A stretch of DNA of 40,942 nt from Anaerolineales bacterium UBA3001. Lineage in GTDB: Bacteria > Chloroflexota > Anaerolineae > Anaerolineales > UBA11657. Under the pieces are notes generated by a model, which saw only the letters and a list, made by a program, of their open reading frames with translations, did not search any database and had not been told where the DNA came from. Of the stretch, positions 1-7,885 are shown one piece after another. A program made the translations under genes and the position numbers. The first letter of the stretch is position 1. The number at the start of each line of letters is the position of its first letter. The stretch covers positions 1-40,942 of the forward strand of contig DDZT01000084.1 of assembly GCA_002346435.1 (NCBI GenBank), written 5' to 3'.

Positions 1-287
1 TCTGAAGGTTTAGCTGGGTGATTTGGATGCGAATGGAAAACACCAATTATTTCCAAACCATTCTTTTCTGCGGTACTTTCAGCTTCAAGATAAGTATTTG
101 CCTTGATTTTATAACGCTTATGCGTTTCATTTGTCTCCCATTCATTTTCTAGTGCAAGAATCATGCACGCAGAGCGCTGGTCGTCTATAATTTTTCCTAT
201 AAGAAATCCTGCGCCTTCATTAGGGTAAGCAGAAGTCAAATGTAAAGTGACTTGTTGGTAAATATGTTCAGGTAAATATAAAGACAT
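1..287 (-). CDS. JAMM/MPN (Mov34, M67-type) metallopeptidase, 3' part cut by window edge
   Basis: This frame is read on the minus strand from ATG 287-285 and runs off the window, giving about 95 residues. It starts with MSLYLPEHIY and contains NEGAGFLIG, which fits the N-terminal Glu-Gly region of JAMM peptidases. Near the edge it has GVFHSHPNHPAKPS, matching the zinc-binding HxHP...S part of the JAMM motif; the final Asp lies outside. Its ATG overlaps the cysM stop by one base (TAATG), so the two are probably translationally coupled. In mycobacteria the JAMM protein Mec releases cysteine from the carrier CysO after CysM has loaded it, and that is the most likely role here. No CysO-like carrier is visible; it may lie beyond position 1. 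The family is clear, the exact substrate is inferred. Confidence 0.85.
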   Translation of the reverse strand, partial: MSLYLPEHIYQQVTLHLTSAYPNEGAGFLIGKIIDDQRSACMILALENEWETNETHKRYKIKANTYLEAESTAEKNGLEIIGVFHSHPNHPAKPS

Positions 288-1252
288 TACTGATTATTTC
301 CATCTGTCCAGAATCTATCTGACAAGTATTTGTACCCGTTATCACAAAATATGGTAACGATGATACCTTCTTCGAGTATTTTAGCAGACTCGATAGCAGC
401 AAAAGCAGCTGCTCCTGAAGATATTCCTACTAGCAATCCTTCTTCTCTTGCTAGCCGACGTGTCATATCAAGGGCATCTTCTGTGCGTACTGGTAAATGG
501 ATATCTGGCAGATTTTCATTATAGAAGCCTGGTTTGATCGATGAATCCATATGTTTGAGCCCTTCTATACCATGAAAAGGTCCTTCAGGTTGTATTGCAA
601 TGATCTGTATTGTTTGATTATGTTCTTTCAAATAACTACCGGCACCCATCATAGTACCACTAGTTCCTAACCCACATAGAAAGTGAGTAACCCGACTTTG
701 TGTCTGGTTGATTATTTCTGGTCCTGTAGTGTGATAATGTCCATGCCAGCTAGAAGGATTGTTGTATTGGTCTGCATAATAGTATTTTTCAGGATCCTGG
801 GCCACCATGGCGCGAGCCTGAATTATTGCACCATCTGAACCTTCCATTGCATCTGTAAAAATCAATTCAGCACCTAGAGCCTGAAGGGTTTTCTTTCTTT
901 CAGGACTAACATTTTCTGGCAAGCACAATGTGACTTGATATCCACGCGCAGCTGCAAAAGTAGCATATGAGATTCCCATATTGCCAGAAGTGGAGTCAAG
1001 CAGGGTCATTCCTGGTGTTAGATCACCTGATTTTTCCGCGTCTCTTATGATAAATAGTGCGGCTCGATCTTTGACAGAACCACCCGGATTAGTCCATTCA
1101 GTCTTAGCATATATGTGTACTGATTTGGGCAAATCACGAGTAACATGACGCAGGCGTACTAGAGGAGTGTTTCCTACAGATGCCTCGAGAGACTGGGTTG
1201 CAGGTATATGCACTGGATGATATTTTGGTGAATTTAGAGTTGATGGTGTCAT
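287..1252 (-). CDS. cysM: Cysteine synthase B family PLP enzyme (CysM-like)
   Basis: This 321-residue fold-type II PLP enzyme would make cysteine from an activated serine (O-acetyl- or O-phosphoserine) and a sulfur donor in the cytoplasm. VGNTPLVRL sits at residues 26-34, the Schiff-base lysine is K61 in GGSVKDR, TSGNMG at 88-93 is the substrate loop, and GTSGT at 196-200 is the phosphate-binding loop. Length is normal, with about 20 extra residues before the fold. The ATG at 1252 has no evident Shine-Dalgarno site. It overlaps the downstream JAMM peptidase, which argues for a CysM that uses a thiocarboxylated carrier protein rather than free sulfide. The upstream DNA (1288-1368) can fold into a terminator-like structure on this strand. 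Family assignment is strong; sulfur-donor preference is inferred from context. Confidence 0.9.
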   Translation of the reverse strand: MTPSTLNSPKYHPVHIPATQSLEASVGNTPLVRLRHVTRDLPKSVHIYAKTEWTNPGGSVKDRAALFIIRDAEKSGDLTPGMTLLDSTSGNMGISYATFAAARGYQVTLCLPENVSPERKKTLQALGAELIFTDAMEGSDGAIIQARAMVAQDPEKYYYADQYNNPSSWHGHYHTTGPEIINQTQSRVTHFLCGLGTSGTMMGAGSYLKEHNQTIQIIAIQPEGPFHGIEGLKHMDSSIKPGFYNENLPDIHLPVRTEDALDMTRRLAREEGLLVGISSGAAAFAAIESAKILEEGIIVTIFCDNGYKYLSDRFWTDGNNQ

Positions 1253-1287
1253 GTTATTATTGAATACATATTCCTATAACGGGCAAT

Positions 1288-1368
1288 AAAAAAGGCCACA
1301 CGGAATTACAAAAAGCGGGCGACAGAAAACTTTTGGAACATTAGCCTGCTCGTAGTCGTTTGGCCTTT
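1288..1368 (-). promoter_or_regulatory. Candidate leader structure / terminator before cysM
   Basis: AAAGGCCA at 1291-1298 is the exact reverse complement of TGGCCTTT at 1361-1368, and inside it GCGGGC (1315-1320) can pair with GCCTGC (1344-1349). Read on the minus strand, toward cysM, the outer stem ends in a run of six U at 1293-1288, like an intrinsic terminator about 35 bases before the cysM ATG. The inner stem contains a G-U pair that forms only in a plus-strand transcript, so the acting strand is not settled. It does not match a T-box or SAM riboswitch signature that I know. Confidence 0.4.
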
Positions 1369-1437
1369 GAAGGTGAATCGTTATATTGTAACGAATCAGT
1401 CCTATTTATTAAAGCAACCTGCGGATTAATGTCCCCT

Positions 1438-1465
1438 TTTGTTACACATACATTTGTTACACATA
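1438..1465. repeat. Two direct 13-bp repeats TTTGTTACACATA
   Basis: Identical 13-mers occupy 1438-1450 and 1453-1465, so they recur every 15 bases. They lie upstream of the amidase and could be a tandem binding site for a regulator, but in AT-rich DNA they may simply be a local duplication. Confidence 0.5.
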
Positions 1466-1616
1466 TACTTATTGTTATTCAAGTTCTATAATTCCTTATA
1501 ATATGCAACTATTACTATATGATTATTATATGGTTGTGTGAGTGTATGTCAACTATTTGCGTTTGTAACTTTGAGTAATATCGGGCACTATTCTTGCGAC
1601 ATACTGATAAGATGAT

Positions 1617-2438
1617 TTGTCTGAAAAGACACATGAGGGTAGGATTAGCCATATGGATTTTGAACACTTGCCAAATCAGAAAGTAGGGTTCGGGAAAAGA
1701 TTCCGAGATATAGTAAGATACATAGGAGTAGTATTTTTGGTAGGGGTGCTTGTTGCGACTGCTTTTACGTTGTGGACACCTGCTTCAGTGCTGCCTCGTA
1801 GTGCGGCTCGCGATATTGCCCGAGCCATGGCGACGCGGGTAGGACGTAATGCCAGTCCTGTGCCTCCTACTGCTACTCCAGAACCTAGAGAGCTTGTTGG
1901 TATTGTTGCTGGTCATCATGGGAGTGACTCGGGTGCAGTATGTCCAGATGGCCTTACTGAGGTGGAGATAAACTTGAGTGTTGCAGAACAAGTCGAGGAT
2001 ATATTATATTCGAATGGGTATGATGTAGACATTCTCGATGAATTTGATGATCGTTTGAACGATTACGCAGCTAGTGCTCTTGTTTCTATACATTCTGATT
2101 CATGCAATTATATAAATGAGCAGGCTACAGGCTATAAGGTAACCGCATCATTGGAGACACAGACACCAATAGAATCTAATCGATTGGTCAACTGTCTCAT
2201 CAGTCATTATGAATCAGTCACTAAAATGAATTTTCATGCAGGCAGTATCACATATGATATGGAGTATTATCATGCATTTCGTGAATTAGATGCGAAAACC
2301 CCGGCTGCAATCATAGAGGTTGGATTCATGAACCTTGATCGAGAGATGTTGACTAATAATTCATCTACAGTGGCACAAGGTGTTGCAAATGGCATATTAT
2401 GTTATGTGAGAAACGAAAGATTGGGGACCGACCAATAA
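1617..2438 (+). CDS. Membrane-anchored N-acetylmuramoyl-L-alanine amidase (Amidase_3)
   Basis: This protein should cleave the bond between MurNAc and the stem peptide of peptidoglycan, outside the cytoplasmic membrane. A single membrane segment spans about residues 36-54, followed by a Pro/Thr-rich linker and an Amidase_3 domain from about residue 93. Zinc-site residues are visible: GHHG (100-103), a Glu in TEVEIN (around 115-117), SIHSD with H159, and the catalytic Glu in IIEVGFMNL (E234). The listed start is TTG. An in-frame ATG at 1653, with AGGATT upstream, is a credible alternative and keeps the membrane segment. The gene stands alone, divergent from cysM. The family call is strong; a role in cell separation or wall turnover is only inferred. 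Confidence 0.87.
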   Translation: MSEKTHEGRISHMDFEHLPNQKVGFGKRFRDIVRYIGVVFLVGVLVATAFTLWTPASVLPRSAARDIARAMATRVGRNASPVPPTATPEPRELVGIVAGHHGSDSGAVCPDGLTEVEINLSVAEQVEDILYSNGYDVDILDEFDDRLNDYAASALVSIHSDSCNYINEQATGYKVTASLETQTPIESNRLVNCLISHYESVTKMNFHAGSITYDMEYYHAFRELDAKTPAAIIEVGFMNLDREMLTNNSSTVAQGVANGILCYVRNERLGTDQ

Positions 2439-2623
2439 AGACAAGTTGCATTTGGATATTGCAGGTCAGTTGTCGTAGTATGTCTATGTTACAATCTCGG
2501 ATTGTTTGTCCAGCATTCTCGAAAGGGTATTATTTTCGTTGTACTCATGACGCTAATTGTTTGTGGTTTTGTTAGGTTACAGTGAGTTTATGATTAGACC
2601 AACACTTGTAGAGGTATATATCC

Positions 2624-3967
2624 ATGCTGATTATTAATGGTCAAATTGTGATTTGGGGACATGATGGTAGGATAATTAAAAATGGTGCGTTGTTGGTTGA
2701 TAATGACCGTATAGCTGATATTGGTGATACAAGTGATTTTTTAGATAGATATCAAGGTCAGGAAGTAATTGATGCGCGGGGTCATTTGGTGATGCCAGGC
2801 AACATATGTGCTCATACTCATTTTTACGGCGCATTTGCGCGAGGATTGTCAATACCTGGTAGTCCTCCAGTAGATTTTCCAGAAATATTACAACGTCTTT
2901 GGTGGCAATTGGACCAGATATTGACCGAAGAAGATGTTAGGTTCAGTGCTCTTGTCTGTCTTGTGGATGCAATTAAACATGGCACTACTACTTTGATCGA
3001 TCATCATGCTAGTGCTTCTAATGTGGAGGGTTCCCTTGATATTGTTGCTCAAGCTGTGCAGCAATCTGGGCTGCGTTCAGTACTTTGCTATGAAGTTTCT
3101 GATAGGCATGGGGAACATTATACAAAAGCAGGTATAAATGAGAACTTGAGATTTCTGAAAGCAATAGGTGGTGGAGACTCTCATGATCGTCTTAGAGGAA
3201 TGTTTGGTTTGCACGCTTCCATGTCACTTAGTGATGCTACACTTGAGGCTTGTGCCATGGCTGTTCCCAGTGACATTGGTTTTCACATACACGTTGCAGA
3301 ACATAATGCTGACCAGGAAAATAGTCTGGATAGGTCAGGATTGTCGGTAGTTGAACGCTTGCATAAATTTGGCATACTAGGTCCAGATACGATTGCTGCG
3401 CATTGTGTGTATTTAAGTCCTGCTGAGATAGATATTATGGCTGAGACTGAAACATGGGTAACACATCAACCACGCTCGAATATGAACAATGGAGTTGGGG
3501 TAGCCGAAGTTGACCAAATGCTCAATAAAGGTGTGCAAGTAGGTCTTGGAAATGATGGGTTTTCAAATAACATGTGGTCAGAATGGAAAACGGCTTATTT
3601 GCTTCATAAGGTAGCGCATAAGGATCCGCGCATGGCTTCAGGTAATACTATAGTCGATATGGGTGTTAACAATAATTCTGAATTGGCAAGTCGATTGTTT
3701 AATACAGCTCCTGTTGGTGTGCTTGAAGTAGGTGCATATGCCGATATAATAATTGTGGATTATGAGTCTACAACTCCACTAACCTATGGGAATTTACCTT
3801 GGCATATAATTTTTGGATTCGAATCTGGTATGGTAAATACCACCATCTGTGCCGGCAAAGTGCTTATGCGGGACAGACAACTTTTGTTTCTTGATGAAAT
3901 TGAAATTACTGAGCGGAGCAGGGATCTGGCTGGTGCGGCTTGGAAGCGATTTTATAATACTGAATAG
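2624..3967 (+). CDS. ssnA: SsnA-like metal-dependent aminohydrolase (TRZ/ATZ family)
   Basis: This 447-residue amidohydrolase is a cytoplasmic TIM-barrel enzyme of the group that deaminates or dechlorinates nitrogen heterocycles. Metal ligands are visible: HTH (H64, H66), HIHVAEH (H221, H223, E226), AHCVYLS (H260) and GNDGF (D311). LWWQLD at 93-98 and IDHHAS at 125-130 are typical of the SsnA subgroup, named for a selenium-associated gene of unknown reaction. The ATG follows AGAGGTATATATCC, an acceptable ribosome site. It is the first gene of the F420 island, only 11 bases before npdG, so it is probably cotranscribed. The substrate is unknown; in this setting it might be a flavin- or pterin-like ring, which is speculation. 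I see no selenium-related neighbours. Confidence 0.8.
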   Translation: MLIINGQIVIWGHDGRIIKNGALLVDNDRIADIGDTSDFLDRYQGQEVIDARGHLVMPGNICAHTHFYGAFARGLSIPGSPPVDFPEILQRLWWQLDQILTEEDVRFSALVCLVDAIKHGTTTLIDHHASASNVEGSLDIVAQAVQQSGLRSVLCYEVSDRHGEHYTKAGINENLRFLKAIGGGDSHDRLRGMFGLHASMSLSDATLEACAMAVPSDIGFHIHVAEHNADQENSLDRSGLSVVERLHKFGILGPDTIAAHCVYLSPAEIDIMAETETWVTHQPRSNMNNGVGVAEVDQMLNKGVQVGLGNDGFSNNMWSEWKTAYLLHKVAHKDPRMASGNTIVDMGVNNNSELASRLFNTAPVGVLEVGAYADIIIVDYESTTPLTYGNLPWHIIFGFESGMVNTTICAGKVLMRDRQLLFLDEIEITERSRDLAGAAWKRFYNTE

Positions 3968-3978
3968 GGTGAAAATTT

Positions 3979-4653
3979 ATGTTGCCTTCAATATCAATTA
4001 TTGGTGGAACCGGTGCAGAAGGTAGTGGACTAGCTTTGCGTTGGGCATATTCTGGATACCAAGTAACTATTGGGTCTCGGACTTTAGATAAAGCTTTGGA
4101 GAAAGCTGCCGAGCTTAATATCAAAATGCCCGATACCAAACCCCAGTTGGTTGGAGAGGATAATCTGACTGCTGTAAAAGCATCTCAAATTGTTGTTCTC
4201 ACGGTTCCATATAGTGCACATCGAGAAACATTGTTGGATTTGAAGGAAAATCTGCGTGGAAAAATTTTGATAGATGTTACAGTGCCGTTAATGCCACCTA
4301 AGGTGGATCAGGTGCATATACCTGCAGGTGGTGCTGCGGGTTTGGAGGCACAAGAAATTCTTGGCTCTGATGTTAAGGTAGTATCTGCATTTCAAAATAT
4401 CTCAGCTGCGCATCTGCAAGATCCGGAAATGAACATTGATTGTGATGTGTTAGTTTGTGGCAATGATTCATCAGCCTGCGAAGAGGTGATTGATCTGGTC
4501 GAAGCGGCTGGTATGTCTGGTATCCATGCTGGGTTATTAGTAAATGCAATTGCAATTGAATCTTTAACCCCAGTTCTCATTAGTTTGAACAAACTCTACA
4601 AGATTAGGGATGCAGGAATTAGAGTTACTGGTATTAGCCGAACTGAAAAGTGA
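3979..4653 (+). CDS. npdG: NADPH-dependent F420 reductase (F420:NADP oxidoreductase)
   Basis: This 224-residue enzyme transfers hydride between NADPH and coenzyme F420. The N-terminal Rossmann motif is GGTGAEGSGLA (residues 9-19), and IGSR at 31-34 is the NADP phosphate-binding signature of the Fno/NpdG family. The middle TVPYSAH segment and the GGAAG loop also fit the family. It begins 11 bases after the amidohydrolase, with GGTGAAAATTT before the ATG. The placement next to cofE and other F420 genes supports the role of supplying reduced F420 in an organism without obvious F420-dependent energy metabolism here. Direction in the cell (F420 reduction by NADPH) is inferred from bacterial precedents. 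Confidence 0.92.
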   Translation: MLPSISIIGGTGAEGSGLALRWAYSGYQVTIGSRTLDKALEKAAELNIKMPDTKPQLVGEDNLTAVKASQIVVLTVPYSAHRETLLDLKENLRGKILIDVTVPLMPPKVDQVHIPAGGAAGLEAQEILGSDVKVVSAFQNISAAHLQDPEMNIDCDVLVCGNDSSACEEVIDLVEAAGMSGIHAGLLVNAIAIESLTPVLISLNKLYKIRDAGIRVTGISRTEK

Positions 4654-4714
4654 AACAAGTTGCATTGGTCCTGTCCTGTCTTATCTTTGATTTGAGCACT
4701 TACAATTATTAATC

Positions 4715-5488
4715 ATGAATGCCATAGACCAGATTGTGTTGACTGCACTATCAGACATACCCTCAGTAGGTCCAGGTGATGACATTACGACGATAGTCGT
4801 CACTGCATTAGAACGTACTAGTATTGTGTTAGAACCAGGGGATGTTATTGTTATAACGCACAAAATCGTTTCAAAGGCAGAGGATAGATATGTAGATTTG
4901 GAAGAGATCATTCCGTCAGAATATGCTCGTTGTTTAGCAGATGAAGTTGGAAAAGACCCTAGGTTAGTAGAAGTTATTTTGTCCGAATCTAATGAGGTTG
5001 TACGTAAAAATAAAGGAATCTTAGTTACGGAGCATCGTCTTGGTTTTGTTGTAGCTAACGCTGGAGTAGATAGTTCTAATATAGATCATATTGAGGGACT
5101 CTCTCGCGTATTGCTTTTACCTACTGATCCAGATTGTATTTGTAGTGAAATTCGGAATAGAATACAGACAGAAGCTGGTGTTTGCGTGGGGATTATCATT
5201 AATGATAGTCATGGTCGTGCTTGGCGAAATGGTACAGTAGGATTGGCTCTCGGTTCATCCGGAATACCGGCTTTACTAGATTTGCGTGGTTGCCCTGATA
5301 TTTTTGGAGCGGACCTTAAGACAACGCAAGTGGGTCTAGCGGATGAGATTGCAGCTGCTGCTTCGTTGCTAATGGGTCAGGGTAATGAAATGCGTCCAGT
5401 TGTACATGTTAGGGGATTGCCTTATCCATTGTCTGAAGGAAAGGCATCTGATTTATTACGTAACAAACAAGAAGATCTTTTTCGATAA
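4715..5488 (+). CDS. cofE: Coenzyme F420-0:L-glutamate ligase (CofE / FbiB N-terminal type)
   Basis: This 257-residue protein adds L-glutamate to F420-0, using GTP. HKIVSKAE (49-56) and NDSHGRAWRNG (163-173) match CofE metal- and nucleotide-site segments. Its length equals a stand-alone archaeal-type CofE; in actinobacteria the same domain is fused to a nitroreductase domain as FbiB. Here that second domain is absent, but a free-standing nitroreductase is encoded at 7289-7885. The start ATG follows a 61-base gap after npdG and has little Shine-Dalgarno character. A PPOX enzyme begins 12 bases after the stop. Whether it makes mono- or polyglutamylated F420 cannot be judged from sequence. Confidence 0.93.
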   Translation: MNAIDQIVLTALSDIPSVGPGDDITTIVVTALERTSIVLEPGDVIVITHKIVSKAEDRYVDLEEIIPSEYARCLADEVGKDPRLVEVILSESNEVVRKNKGILVTEHRLGFVVANAGVDSSNIDHIEGLSRVLLLPTDPDCICSEIRNRIQTEAGVCVGIIINDSHGRAWRNGTVGLALGSSGIPALLDLRGCPDIFGADLKTTQVGLADEIAAAASLLMGQGNEMRPVVHVRGLPYPLSEGKASDLLRNKQEDLFR

Positions 5489-5500
5489 TCAGGAGGTTTT

Positions 5501-5899
5501 ATGGCAAGTGCAATACCAGAAAAATATCAAGATCTTTTATCTTGGGACAAAAAAGCATTTGCGAACTTAGCTTTGTCATTAAAAGATGGAACTCCTCACG
5601 TAACACCTTTGTGGTTTGATTATGATGGTGAATATATAGTATTGAACAGTGCACGAAATAGGGTAAAAGACAGAGTTATGCGTCGTAGTGGTTTAGTTGC
5701 GATGGCTATTTCAGACCCTGAAAATCCATATCGTTACATTCAGATACGTGGCAGGATAGTCGAAATCACAGAGGATGGCGCACGGGAAATGATTGATTAT
5801 CTTTCTTTGAAATATACAGGTGGACCGTATGACGGTTACAAGGGTGAAATTAGAGTAACCTACAAGTTTGTTCCTAAATTTATCTCATCTATGGGATAA
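5501..5899 (+). CDS. PPOX-class F420/flavin-dependent split-barrel enzyme
   Basis: This 132-residue protein has the pyridoxamine-phosphate-oxidase-like split beta barrel that binds F420 or FMN. Visible family segments are TPHVTPLWFDYDGEYIVLN (residues 31-49), SARNRVKDR and the IQIRGRIVEIT strand. It resembles the mycobacterial Rv1155-type group (TIGR03618). A strong ribosome site, CAGGAGG, lies 6 bases before the ATG, and the gene starts 12 bases after cofE, so it is in the same operon. The likely role is reduction of an unknown substrate with F420H2. The cofactor is inferred from context; FMN or heme relatives have the same fold. Confidence 0.85.
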   Translation: MASAIPEKYQDLLSWDKKAFANLALSLKDGTPHVTPLWFDYDGEYIVLNSARNRVKDRVMRRSGLVAMAISDPENPYRYIQIRGRIVEITEDGAREMIDYLSLKYTGGPYDGYKGEIRVTYKFVPKFISSMG

Positions 5900-5993
5900 G
5901 ATGACAATTCGTGTAAAACATGTTTGTTGTAGGATTTGGGTAAGCCAGCACGCATTTATAGAATATGTTATAAGCATCTGATTCATATTTAAT

Positions 5994-6007
5994 TTGACAT
6001 ATGTCAA
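5994..6007. promoter_or_regulatory. Perfect 14-bp palindrome TTGACATATGTCAA
   Basis: The sequence is its own exact reverse complement and contains a consensus -35 hexamer TTGACA. It lies 60 bases before the SGNH gene, in the only sizeable gap inside the F420 island. No good -10 sits at the correct 17-base distance (TTAGTA is there), so a regulator-binding site is as likely as a promoter element. Confidence 0.4.
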
Positions 6008-6066
6008 CAGACTTTTTTAGTAGCATATCGATGTAAGTAATATAAATCATCAATTTCAATCTGACT

Positions 6067-7236
6067 ATGAGTAAAACAATAAAGATGTTGGGTCTGGCTG
6101 TTATATGTCTACCGTTAGTATTTTCGCTGTTGCACCAATCCGAAAGTGCTATTGGGGAATCTGGCTCATGGCTTGCTTTTTTACCATATTCAAATAACTG
6201 GATTGTAGGAATGATATTACCGTCATTTGGCATTTCCATTGCAATCATTGTCTTGCTAAGTGGTCCGGTGAGAATTAGGGCTATGAGGTTACTGAATAGT
6301 GGCCCTTATCTTTCTTTGCTGGCATTGATGTTTCTTGTTTGGTTTTTTGTTACTATTGAGGTTGGTCTACGAAGCTTAAGTTCTAAACATACCCCATCTC
6401 CATTACATGTTGGCATGAATTATATCGGGTATAGGGGGCCGGTTCTTTCGATTATCAAACCAGAAGACACCCACTATATAGCTGCTATTGGGGGTAGTAC
6501 AACCTATGGAAATGGTGTTGATTGGTGGGAGGCCTGGCCAGCATATTTTGAGGAATATCTTAATGTGGATGGGACGACTAATAATCATCATAGCTTCAGA
6601 GTGGCCAATTTAGGTTTGGAAGCTGCAGGTTTTGATTGTGGAATACGTCGTTTTAGACATTTTTCTAATCTGTACAAATTTGATGTTTTGGTGATTCACG
6701 CTGGATATAATGGTATTGGCGATTGGTGTCAGCTGTGGTTGCCTATAAATACCAAACTTCGAGATGTTTCGTTGTTGATTCATGTCGTAATGGAGTTTTT
6801 AGAAGGACAAACATCTTATATCAATATGATGGAATTAGTACATAGAGTAGTGGTAACTATGGATAAGAATACTGATGCCAATGAATCGACCGAAGATTTT
6901 GTGCAAATGTATGTAGAGTTTGTAGCAGATGTACTGCGAAATGGAACCAAAGTTGTGGCTATTCTACAACCGCGTCCGGCTAGCCAACTTGCTGGCTCTG
7001 AAATTAGTGATACCAACAAAGTGGACGATTTAATGCAGAGACTTGCACTTAGAGGCGATATACTAGGTTCAAGCCTGATAAAAAGATTTGGTGATTTCGA
7101 TGAGTTCATTCTTGTAGATTTACATGGTGTTGATATAGATCAATACAGGGCCGACTCTATACATTTGATGCCCGAGGGCAACAGGTACATATCTGAGATA
7201 ATAGCTTCAAAACTATTAGAGAGTTATGATAAATGA
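6067..7236 (+). CDS. Membrane-anchored SGNH/GDSL-like hydrolase of unknown substrate
   Basis: This 389-residue protein has three predicted membrane segments (about residues 5-23, 45-66 and 80-100), then an SGNH-type domain. The nucleophile motif is GGSTTYGNG with S144, block III is HAGYNGIGDW with N215, and the Asp-His pair is in DSIHLMPEGN (D363, H366). The orientation of the catalytic domain across the membrane is not certain, but two hairpins plus a third helix would place it outside. It sits in the middle of the F420 genes, 167 bases after the PPOX gene and 52 before the nitroreductase. I know of no F420 step needing an SGNH hydrolase. It may be an acyl- or acetyl-transferase or esterase for cell-envelope sugars. 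Confidence 0.7.
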   Translation: MSKTIKMLGLAVICLPLVFSLLHQSESAIGESGSWLAFLPYSNNWIVGMILPSFGISIAIIVLLSGPVRIRAMRLLNSGPYLSLLALMFLVWFFVTIEVGLRSLSSKHTPSPLHVGMNYIGYRGPVLSIIKPEDTHYIAAIGGSTTYGNGVDWWEAWPAYFEEYLNVDGTTNNHHSFRVANLGLEAAGFDCGIRRFRHFSNLYKFDVLVIHAGYNGIGDWCQLWLPINTKLRDVSLLIHVVMEFLEGQTSYINMMELVHRVVVTMDKNTDANESTEDFVQMYVEFVADVLRNGTKVVAILQPRPASQLAGSEISDTNKVDDLMQRLALRGDILGSSLIKRFGDFDEFILVDLHGVDIDQYRADSIHLMPEGNRYISEIIASKLLESYDK

Positions 7237-7288
7237 ACTTAGTTAGGAATATTAGTTGGGATGAATGATATAGTCAGGCAGGTTCTTC

Positions 7289-7885
7289 ATGTTTGAGCAA
7301 GTATTGAAAAGTCGTCGTTCGATTCGTCGTTATCTTACTGATACGGTGCAAGATGATGTTTTACATAAGTTGCTTGAAGCTGCTACATGGGCTCCTTCTG
7401 CACACAATAAGCAACCTTGGAGGTTTGCAGTCTTACAAAAGGCCTTTCACAAAGAGAATCTTGCTAATGCAATGGGTAATCAATTGCGTATTGACCGTAC
7501 CAATGATGGTGACGATTCGGAAATTATTGAGCGCGATGTTGCTAAATCTATACAATTAATTGTTGGATCACCTATAGTCATTGTAGTTTGCTTAAGTATG
7601 TCCGATATGGATGTATATGTAGATGAACATAGAAGTAATGCTGAGCTAATTATGGCAGTTCAGAGTACAGCTATGGCGGTGCAGAATTTATTGTTGTCAG
7701 CTCATGAGATGGGATTAGGTGCTTGTTGGAGGTGTGCTCCTTTGTTCTGTGCTAAAACAGTGATAGAAACTCTAAAGCTTCCACAGAGTTGGCGTCCACA
7801 AGCCCTGGTTACGTTAGGTTATCCAGATGAAGATGGCAAGACACCGTCGCGTCTTTCATGGCAGGAGGTTACTAAGTGGCTATAG
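7289..7885 (+). CDS. Nitroreductase-family protein, candidate dehydro-F420-0 reductase (FbiB C-terminal-like)
   Basis: This 198-residue FMN-binding nitroreductase begins with SRRSIRRY (8-15) and has APSAHNKQPWRF (35-46), both typical of the FMN phosphate and ring contacts. The same domain forms the C-terminal half of mycobacterial FbiB, which reduces dehydro-F420-0 with FMNH2. Here cofE lacks that domain, and this gene overlaps cofD by 10 bases, so a split FbiB is the natural reading. The length equals a single domain. The start ATG lies after GGCAGGTTCTTC. A general nitro- or quinone reductase is the alternative. Family assignment is firm; the F420 role is inference from context and known bacterial chemistry. 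Confidence 0.82.
   Translation: MFEQVLKSRRSIRRYLTDTVQDDVLHKLLEAATWAPSAHNKQPWRFAVLQKAFHKENLANAMGNQLRIDRTNDGDDSEIIERDVAKSIQLIVGSPIVIVVCLSMSDMDVYVDEHRSNAELIMAVQSTAMAVQNLLLSAHEMGLGACWRCAPLFCAKTVIETLKLPQSWRPQALVTLGYPDEDGKTPSRLSWQEVTKWL

Larger units (their letters stand above)
1253..1616. other. Divergent intergenic region between cysM and amidase
   Basis: This 364-base AT-rich gap separates cysM (minus) from the amidase (plus). It holds the foldable element at 1288-1368 and two copies of TTTGTTACACATA (1438-1450 and 1453-1465). No open frame, tRNA or clear sigma70 promoter pair was recognised. The right half is extremely AT-rich and could hold the amidase promoter. Confidence 0.6.

Noticed and set aside
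1288..1368. T-box or SAM riboswitch for cysM
   Set aside because: The T-box sequence (AGGGTGGNACC) and the SAM-I core are missing, so only a generic leader structure can be claimed.
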